DNA of 37,463 nt, from the NCBI GenBank assembly GCA_903892415.1, contig CAITIQ010000071.1, positions 1-37,463 on the forward strand. Direction: 5' to 3'. Within the stretch, counting starts at the first letter, position 1. The number at the start of each line of letters is the position of its first letter. This document shows, piece after piece, positions 32,063 to 37,463 of this stretch. The translations under genes were made by a program, and so were the position numbers. Below the pieces are notes generated by a model, which searched no databases, was not told the origin of the DNA, and saw only the letters and a list, made by a program, of their open reading frames with translations. The stretch comes from an uncultured delta proteobacterium. Lineage in GTDB: Bacteria > Myxococcota_A > Polyangia > Polyangiales > Polyangiaceae.

Positions 32063-33844
32063 TCACTCCCAGGGAAAATGACCCGTCTGGAGGCGACTGA
32101 TCACCAGCGCCGCGACAACGAAACCCACAATCGCAAACCCGATCACGCCGAAAACGATCGCCAACCGACTTGGTGGCTTCTCGTTGGCCGTGGCGCTCGA
32201 CTGAAACGTAGACGGGGAGACGGTATGCCCCGTAGGCCGGTCTCGCCGGTAAACCGTGGTTAGGTCGCCACCCTCACCAGGTTGCGGTTGGCCGGTCTGC
32301 TGTTGCGGTGCGGACTGCTGTGCATGCTGTTGCGGTGCGGACTGCTGTGCATGCTGTTGCGGTGCGGACTGCTGTGCATGCTGTTGCGGCACGGACTGCT
32401 GCATTGGCGCTTGCTGTTGACTCGCTCCGTAGCTCATCGATCGAGAATCGGCCGCACCAGCGTAGGTTGGAGAAGACTGCGGATACCCCGACCGGCTGGG
32501 TTGCGCAGGGATAGGCACGCCGGCGCTGCGCAATGCGGCGTGGCTCATGAGCTGAGTTCCGGCCACTGACGAATGAGACGAGGGGTCGTCGTGAAGGCGA
32601 GGAATCTGATGTATCGCCTGGGGAGCCGAGGAATTTGCCCTCGCTTGCTGAAGTTGCGCCACTGCCTGCGCGACGTTCCGAACAGGAATTGCAAGCGTCG
32701 CTACGTGATCTGCGCCACCCTCGCTTGTGGTGTCGTTTACGACCGGCACGTTGATGGAGGCCGGGTTGATGGCGAGAGTCCCCCCGAGGGGCGGCCGGCG
32801 CTGGGGTGGTTGGGACTGTTGCTGCGAAGCCGCGTCAACGCCCATCTGCGGCGGTGAAAAGCCAGGCCTTGGCTGCATCGGAGCAACGGCCGAAACATTC
32901 GAGGCGTAGCTCCGTGGATCGACCATCATCACAGTGGCCGGCTGTCGATTGGAACCACGACTCTGTGGTGCGGGCTCAGCCGCTCGAACGGGTTGCTTGA
33001 GCTCGCGCCAAACCTCAAGGGCCTCCTGCGCAGACTGGAATCGATCAGCAGGATCCCGGGCGAGCCCCTTGGCAAGGAACGCCTCGAGCCGCGGGTCGAC
33101 AGGGCCCTCGAGCACCTTGGCTAAGGCGCGCGGCTCCGACTTGGTCTTCAGGTCGACCATCTGCAGGATGTTCTTCGCCGCATAGGGCAGCTGCCCGCTC
33201 ATCGCCTGATAGATGAGCGTCGCACAGGCGTAGATGTCGGCTCGATGGTCGACCGTCTTGGCCTTGCCAATCTGTTCGGGCGGCATGAACGAGAAGGTCC
33301 CGAGGCTCTGCCCCATCTCGGTCAAGGTATCTCCACCTACCTCGCGAGGCAGTTTGGAGATGCCGAAGTCGAGGATCTTCACGCGCTGCTGACCGTCCGG
33401 GCGGCGCTCCAAAAACACGTTGGACGGTTTGAGATCGCGGTGAACCACCCCAGCGGCATGAGCCGCCGAGAGCCCCATCCAAACCTGCTCGACGATGCCA
33501 AACAGCTCCTCGAAAGCCATTGGACCCGTGCGCTTCAAACGGTCGATCAGCGACTCTCCCTCGAGCAACTCAAACACGAGGACGATGCCCTGCTCAGCAT
33601 CCTCCTCGACGTCGAGCACTTGAGTGACGTGGTCGTTGTTGATTGCACCGGCGGCTCGAGCCTCTCGGCGAAACCGCGCGACCGCAGAGGACTTTTGCTT
33701 AGAGTCGGCGCGCAACACTTTGACCGCAACGGTTCGCCCGGTACGAAGGTGCTCTGCAGCAAATACCTCCCCCATCCCGCCACGCCCAAGGGGTCGCAGG
33801 ATCTTGTATCGCTGAGCGACGACCGCGCCGGCCTCTAGCTCCAA
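32063..33844 (-). CDS. Second membrane-anchored Ser/Thr protein kinase with Gln-rich repeats
   Basis: The 593-residue protein has a complete kinase domain (about 13-275): GRGGMGEVF, Lys42 in VAVKVL, HRDLKPSN (Asp137), DFGISK (Asp159) and LGTFSFMPPEQ. A linker of about 280 residues, rich in Pro, Gln and Ser, includes near-perfect repeats of nine residues (QQSAPQQHA). One membrane span (about 560-582) lies almost at the C-terminus, leaving only about 11 residues outside, so there is no ectodomain. The start is a TTG at 33844 preceded by GAGG; no ATG or GTG in frame gives a complete Gly loop. It follows the PEGA-like envelope gene by 10 bp, suggesting that protein is part of the same pathway. 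Confidence 0.94.
   Translation of the reverse strand: MELEAGAVVAQRYKILRPLGRGGMGEVFAAEHLRTGRTVAVKVLRADSKQKSSAVARFRREARAAGAINNDHVTQVLDVEEDAEQGIVLVFELLEGESLIDRLKRTGPMAFEELFGIVEQVWMGLSAAHAAGVVHRDLKPSNVFLERRPDGQQRVKILDFGISKLPREVGGDTLTEMGQSLGTFSFMPPEQIGKAKTVDHRADIYACATLIYQAMSGQLPYAAKNILQMVDLKTKSEPRALAKVLEGPVDPRLEAFLAKGLARDPADRFQSAQEALEVWRELKQPVRAAEPAPQSRGSNRQPATVMMVDPRSYASNVSAVAPMQPRPGFSPPQMGVDAASQQQSQPPQRRPPLGGTLAINPASINVPVVNDTTSEGGADHVATLAIPVRNVAQAVAQLQQARANSSAPQAIHQIPRLHDDPSSHSSVAGTQLMSHAALRSAGVPIPAQPSRSGYPQSSPTYAGAADSRSMSYGASQQQAPMQQSVPQQHAQQSAPQQHAQQSAPQQHAQQSAPQQQTGQPQPGEGGDLTTVYRRDRPTGHTVSPSTFQSSATANEKPPSRLAIVFGVIGFAIVGFVVAALVISRLQTGHFPWE
32298..32403. repeat. 27-bp tandem repeat inside the kinase linker
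   Basis: Three identical 27-bp units (32298-32324, 32325-32351, 32352-32378) and a diverged fourth encode the Gln-rich nine-residue repeats of the second kinase. Perfect identity at wobble positions points to recent expansion or ongoing gene conversion. The reading frame is kept. Confidence 0.9.
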
Positions 33845-33854
33845 CGAACCTCGC

Positions 33855-34973
33855 TCACTGGAAGCTTCCGATCACCGAAGCGGTTGCACCGATGAGTTGC
33901 CCATCGACAGGGCCGAAGATTGGGGTTGGCGCCACAGTCCAGCCGGTAGCCGTTTGTTCGCTCGACGCTTCCACTTCGGGCCGCGTGAAGTAGAAGACGA
34001 GCGTCGCGCCCGCTGCCGCAATCGTAGTGCCGAGCAGCACGTCCGCGACGATGTTCTTGGTGATGACGTCATCGCGAAGCGAAGTGAGTTCCTCGCTGGT
34101 TCCGATGCCGTTTTGCGCGTCGAAGTCACTCTTTGCCGAGGCAGCCAAGCCCATGAACACGCCAGTTCCGATGGCTGCAGCCCCGGTTACCCCGGTGAAG
34201 ATCCAAACGGTGACCGGGACCGGGCGCTCCAACTCGACGGCCTTCGGCGGGGTTGGCTTCGGCCCTTGCGGCTCGGTGGGCGTCTCAATCGCGGCGGCGG
34301 TCTTGAACTCGATCGTGCGCTCAACCTTGCTGCCGTTGCCCACCTCGGCGGTCCAAACGACGTCGGGAAAGCCGTCCGCTTGAGCGGTGAAGCTGTAAGC
34401 GCCAGGGTGGAGGCCAAGCGAGGTAGAAGCCGTAATCGGGTAGCGGTTGGTCTTGGTGGTGCCGTCGCTGGCCTGCCGAGTCGCGATCAACCGGGCGGCT
34501 GGGACGTTGCTCGTCATCGTTAGCGTGGCCAGCGCCGACTTCAGCCGCGTCAGATCATCTCCGATTTGCTTTCGGTCCTCGGGCGCCATGTCGGTCGCGC
34601 GCTTGAGCACCTCCTCGTAGTGAGGAATCGCGGCGCCATCACGCTCGAGGTACTGCTCGCAAATCGCAAGAGCGCGCAACGCCTTCCACGAGCCCGACAA
34701 CTCGTACGCCTTGCCAAACTCGACCGAGGCTTCTTCGCAAAGGTGGCCCTGCGGAGGCTCGTTGTAGAACGAGGTACCAGCGGCCATGTGCACCTTGGCT
34801 TGCTCAAGCTTGGGATCCACCGGCTTGGGCTGAGCGTGAAGTTGGGAGGTGCACAAAAACATGCCCACCCCAAACACCGACCCCGCCCACCAGCGACCAG
34901 AACGACGCAGCATCCCCGCGATGCTAACTGGCCCTCGGTCAAAGGGGAACCTCCGCTTGTGACCGTCACTCAT
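33855..34973 (-). CDS. Exported TPR/PEGA-like envelope protein with two C-terminal membrane spans
   Basis: The 372-residue product has a signal peptide (hydrophobic core about 28-44, likely cut after HAQ at 48), a TPR-like helical part (about 55-145, [20 protein letters not shown]), a PEGA-like beta domain (about 150-225, [16 protein letters not shown]), a Pro-rich spacer and two membrane spans (about 253-278 and 308-329). Proteins of this kind are common next to Ser/Thr kinases in myxobacteria and may present an outer input, but the function is not known. Its ATG overlaps the end of the acetyl-CoA synthetase gene in ATGAGTGA, implying coupling; an ATG at 34913 would give a more normal signal peptide. 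The kinase gene follows after 10 bp. Confidence 0.75.
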   Translation of the reverse strand: MSDGHKRRFPFDRGPVSIAGMLRRSGRWWAGSVFGVGMFLCTSQLHAQPKPVDPKLEQAKVHMAAGTSFYNEPPQGHLCEEASVEFGKAYELSGSWKALRALAICEQYLERDGAAIPHYEEVLKRATDMAPEDRKQIGDDLTRLKSALATLTMTSNVPAARLIATRQASDGTTKTNRYPITASTSLGLHPGAYSFTAQADGFPDVVWTAEVGNGSKVERTIEFKTAAAIETPTEPQGPKPTPPKAVELERPVPVTVWIFTGVTGAAAIGTGVFMGLAASAKSDFDAQNGIGTSEELTSLRDDVITKNIVADVLLGTTIAAAGATLVFYFTRPEVEASSEQTATGWTVAPTPIFGPVDGQLIGATASVIGSFQ

Positions 34974-36987
34974 CGTCGGCTCGGAGCTTGGCCATCACCG
35001 ACAGGTCCTCGAGTGTGGAGGTGTCGCCTGTGGACTCCTTACCAGCAGCGACGTCCTTCAACAGCCGCCGCATGATTTTGCCGCTACGAGTCTTCGGCAG
35101 GGCGTCAGCGAAGCGAATTTGGTCCGGTTTGGCGAACTTGCCGATCTCCTTGCCGACGTGGTCGGCGAGCGTCGCGGCCAGCTCTGCGTTGGGCGTATGT
35201 CCGGGTTTGATCGAAACAAACACCACCAAGGCCTGGCCCTTCAACTCGTCGGGTCGGCCAACTGCGGCGGCCTCGGCGACGCTGGGGTGAGACACAAGCG
35301 CACTTTCGATTTCCGCGGTGCCGATGCGGTGGCCGGCGACATTGAGAACGTCGTCGATGCGCCCGACGACCCAGTGATAACCGTCTTCATCCGCCCTGGC
35401 GCCGTCGCCAGTGAAATAGACGCCCTCGATCTCGGAAAAATATTGCTGTTGAAAGCGAGCGTCGTCGCCCCAGACAGTGCGCAACATGCTCGGCCAAGGG
35501 CGCTCCAAAATGAGCAGACCGCCCTCATCTGCCGCGACTTTGCGATAGCCGCCGGGAGCTGCTGCGTCCTTCTGAACGACCGCTGGCTCCACTCCGAACA
35601 TCGGCAACCCCGTCGAGCCCGGTTTGGAGAAGGAGGCGCCCGGTAGCGTGGTCATCATGATCGCGCCGGTCTCGGTTTGCCACCACGTGTCCACGATGGG
35701 GCAGAGCCCACGACCGATCACCTCGTGATACCAAACCCAGGCCTCCGGATTGATCGGCTCTCCAACCGAACCGAGCAGCCGCAAACTCGAGAGGTCGTAC
35801 TTGTTTGGCCACTCATTTCCTTGGCGGATGAAGGCGCGGATGGCGGTGGGAGCGGTGTACAGGATGCTGACGCCGTGCCGCTCAATCACCTTCCAAAAGC
35901 GGCCCCAATCCGGGAAGTTGGGCGCACCTTCGTACATCAGGCAGGTCGCGCCATTCGACAGAGGGCCGTACACCAAGTAGCTGTGCCCGGTGACCCAGCC
36001 GACGTCTGCGGTGCACCAGTAAATATCGTCCTCGCGAATATCGAAGACGTACTTGAAGGTGGTGTGCGTGCTCGCCAAGTAGCCGGCGGTCGAGTGCAGA
36101 ACGCCCTTTGGTTTGCCCGTTGATCCGGAGGTGTAAAGGATGAAGAGCGGGTGCTCGGAGTCGACGACGATCGCCTCTTTTGCCGGCCCTTCGAGCGATT
36201 GCTTCACCACGTCATGCCAGTAGACGTCGCGCCCCTCCTTCATCGTAACGGGGCACAAGGACGTCCCGAGGTGTTGGAACACCACCACCTTCTCGACGCT
36301 CTTGGCCTCCGGCTGGGCCACCGCGCGATCGACCACTTCCTTGAGCGCGAGCACGTTGCCACGGCGGTAACCGCCATCCTGGGTGATGACCACTTTGGCC
36401 TGGCAGTCGGCGATGCGGTCGCGCAGAGCGTCCGCGGCAAACCCGCCGAAGACCACCGTGTGAACGGCGCCGATGCGAGCGCAGGCGAGCATGGCGACGG
36501 CGACCTCGGGAATCATGCCCATGTAGATCGCCACGCGATCGCCCTTGCCGATGCCCATGCGCGCCAGGGCGTTCGCCAAACGAATGGTCTCGCGGTGGAG
36601 TTCACCGTAGGTGACCGAGCGGGTCGAGCCCATCTCGCCTTCCCAGATGATCGCGGCCTTGTTGCGGCGGGCGCCTTGGACGTGGCGGTCGAGGCAGCTC
36701 TCGGTGATGTTGAGTTTGGCGCCAACGAACCACTCGACGAAGGGGAACTTGGCTTTGGAAGTCGCGCCGCCCACTTCACCCTTGGTGCGTTGGGTGATGG
36801 TCCACGGCTCCCGGAACACCAACTCGCTGGTCTCACGCCGCCAAAACGTCTCGGGAGAGTCGAGGCTTTCTCTGTACAGCGCGTCGTACGCTTCCCGAGT
36901 GGGAACGCGCGCGTGCGAAGAAAACTCGGCGGAGGGCGGAAAACGGCGAACTTCCTTTTGGAAGCTTTTGATTGTCTCGTCGGCCAT
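34966..36987 (-). CDS. acsA: Acetyl-CoA synthetase (AMP-forming)
   Basis: Acs activates acetate to acetyl-CoA through acetyl-AMP. The 673-residue protein shows the full set of motifs: N-terminal ACAS_N region ([16 protein letters not shown]), the ATP loop [45 protein letters not shown] and the C-terminal [11 protein letters not shown] with Lys637, the residue regulated by acetylation in this family. The ATG at 36987 is chosen because AAGGGGA lies about 6 bases upstream and the family N-terminus begins here; the open frame continues to 37278 but encodes Arg/His/Pro-rich nonsense opposite the divergent gene. The C-terminus extends about 20 residues beyond the usual end and overlaps the next gene by 8 bp. 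Confidence 0.97.
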   Translation of the reverse strand: MADETIKSFQKEVRRFPPSAEFSSHARVPTREAYDALYRESLDSPETFWRRETSELVFREPWTITQRTKGEVGGATSKAKFPFVEWFVGAKLNITESCLDRHVQGARRNKAAIIWEGEMGSTRSVTYGELHRETIRLANALARMGIGKGDRVAIYMGMIPEVAVAMLACARIGAVHTVVFGGFAADALRDRIADCQAKVVITQDGGYRRGNVLALKEVVDRAVAQPEAKSVEKVVVFQHLGTSLCPVTMKEGRDVYWHDVVKQSLEGPAKEAIVVDSEHPLFILYTSGSTGKPKGVLHSTAGYLASTHTTFKYVFDIREDDIYWCTADVGWVTGHSYLVYGPLSNGATCLMYEGAPNFPDWGRFWKVIERHGVSILYTAPTAIRAFIRQGNEWPNKYDLSSLRLLGSVGEPINPEAWVWYHEVIGRGLCPIVDTWWQTETGAIMMTTLPGASFSKPGSTGLPMFGVEPAVVQKDAAAPGGYRKVAADEGGLLILERPWPSMLRTVWGDDARFQQQYFSEIEGVYFTGDGARADEDGYHWVVGRIDDVLNVAGHRIGTAEIESALVSHPSVAEAAAVGRPDELKGQALVVFVSIKPGHTPNAELAATLADHVGKEIGKFAKPDQIRFADALPKTRSGKIMRRLLKDVAAGKESTGDTSTLEDLSVMAKLRADDE

Positions 36988-37112
36988 GGTGAGTCCCCTT
37001 TGGGCGCCGGAGGATACGCGCCCTGCCGAAAAACCGTCCCAGATTCGACGTCGACGTTCTCCACTCCGGTTCCCGTTGAAGCGCTGGGCGACGTAGGCGA
37101 CGCTGGCGATCG
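36988..37112. promoter_or_regulatory. Divergent region between acsA and the TM2-like gene
   Basis: This 125-bp gap must contain promoters for both genes. A 6-bp inverted repeat GGGCGC/GCGCCC with a 10-bp spacer lies next to the acsA ribosome site and could affect its translation. No -35/-10 pair was recognised. Confidence 0.3.
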
Positions 37113-37463
37113 ATGAATCACGTCTCTTCCCAGTCGAGCCAACCACAACAAGCAACCGGCGGAGGCTGGGGGCCGCCTCCCGGTGCGCCACCGGGTGGGG
37201 GCTGGGGTCCGCCTCCGGGTGCACCGCCTGCGCCGCCGGGCGGAGGCTGGGGGCCGCCTCCCGGTGCACCACCACCACCGCCAGGCGGTGGTGGATTCGG
37301 TGGTCCGCCGGGTGGCTATGGCGCTCCTCCTCCTCCTCCTCCTGGTGGCGGCTGGGGGCCGCCGCCCGGCGCAGCCGGCACCTTCGCCGCGCCGCCCATT
37401 CCCCCGCAATACGCGATGCAACCCGGAGCCCCGTACGGGATCGATCCGATCACCGGGATGCCC
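37113..37463 (+). CDS. Gly/Pro/Trp-rich N-terminus of a probable TM2-domain membrane protein (cut by window edge)
   Basis: An open frame of 117 codons starts at the ATG at 37113 and runs off the right edge. After a Ser/Gln-rich start it carries four copies of [10 protein letters not shown] (residues 16-25, 28-37, 43-52 and 78-87), separated by Pro/Gly runs, and ends in [10 protein letters not shown]. In many myxobacterial proteins a similar low-complexity arm and a (V/I)DPxTGxP motif lead into a TM2 domain; that domain would lie beyond the window, so the name is an inference. The frame is divergent from acsA. The ribosome site is weak. Confidence 0.6.
   Translation, partial: MNHVSSQSSQPQQATGGGWGPPPGAPPGGGWGPPPGAPPAPPGGGWGPPPGAPPPPPGGGGFGGPPGGYGAPPPPPPGGGWGPPPGAAGTFAAPPIPPQYAMQPGAPYGIDPITGMP

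Noticed and set aside
32298..32403. Possible CRISPR-like array
   Set aside because: Units are contiguous without spacers, in frame, and code for the linker of a kinase.
36988..37278. N-terminal extension of acetyl-CoA synthetase by 97 residues
   Set aside because: The added residues are His/Arg/Pro-rich and lie opposite the divergent Gly/Pro gene; a proper ribosome site stands at the ATG at 36987.
21908..37463. Shared Gly-Trp motif at the end of the anti-sigma protein (GGGWGGF) and in the right-edge gene ([10 protein letters not shown])
   Set aside because: The match is four to five residues in low-complexity sequence and is best explained by composition.

Overview
The window reads as a chromosomal segment of a GC-rich soil myxobacterium, most likely of the Polyangiales (Myxococcota). 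This placement is an inference from gene content: two eukaryotic-type Ser/Thr kinases with transmembrane anchors, a PP2C phosphatase, a giant TPR protein, an ECF sigma factor paired with a very large anti-sigma protein, a chemotaxis locus, and many proteins with long Pro/Ala-rich linkers. Both ends are cut inside genes. Coding density is very high. No rRNA, tRNA, CRISPR array, transposase or phage gene was seen, and no gap exceeds about 215 bp.

Layout. 1-3108: a chemotaxis locus with the N-terminal part of a CheA-like kinase (minus strand) and, divergently, a small four-repeat MshEN-like protein and a transducer without a periplasmic domain. 3204-6732: a MATE exporter, a thiamine-diphosphate enzyme of the ILVBL/HACL2 type, and a solitary M17 aminopeptidase N-domain. 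6729-11136: an esterase-like secreted protein facing a PEP-synthase-like dikinase of rifampin-phosphotransferase architecture, then an RluA-family pseudouridine synthase. 11127-13406: a Nudix hydrolase, an unknown small protein and an aminoglycoside-phosphotransferase-like pseudo-kinase. 13413-21764: a run of minus-strand genes (1984-residue TPR protein, PP2C phosphatase, 3-hydroxyacyl-CoA dehydrogenase, His-rich one-TM protein).

21852-28990: the ECF sigma factor and its 1563-residue zinc-finger/FecR/VIT/VWA partner, bounded by a strong terminator. Divergent from them is an HtrA-like PDZ protein that has lost its catalytic His and Ser, followed by a nested palindrome/terminator. 29018-34973: NadA, then two Ser/Thr kinases that converge tail to tail, the second preceded by a PEGA-like envelope protein. 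34966-37463: acetyl-CoA synthetase, overlapping the envelope-protein gene, and divergently the Gly/Pro/Trp-rich start of a probable TM2-domain membrane protein.

The common theme is envelope sensing and signalling by protein phosphorylation, with several proteins that keep a known fold but have lost catalytic residues (pseudo-HtrA, pseudo-APH). The most promising candidates for something undescribed are the sigma/giant anti-sigma/pseudo-HtrA locus, the four-repeat MshEN-like protein beside the chemotaxis genes, and the giant TPR/pseudo-kinase pair. Homology statements rest on motif recognition by eye; no database search was run.
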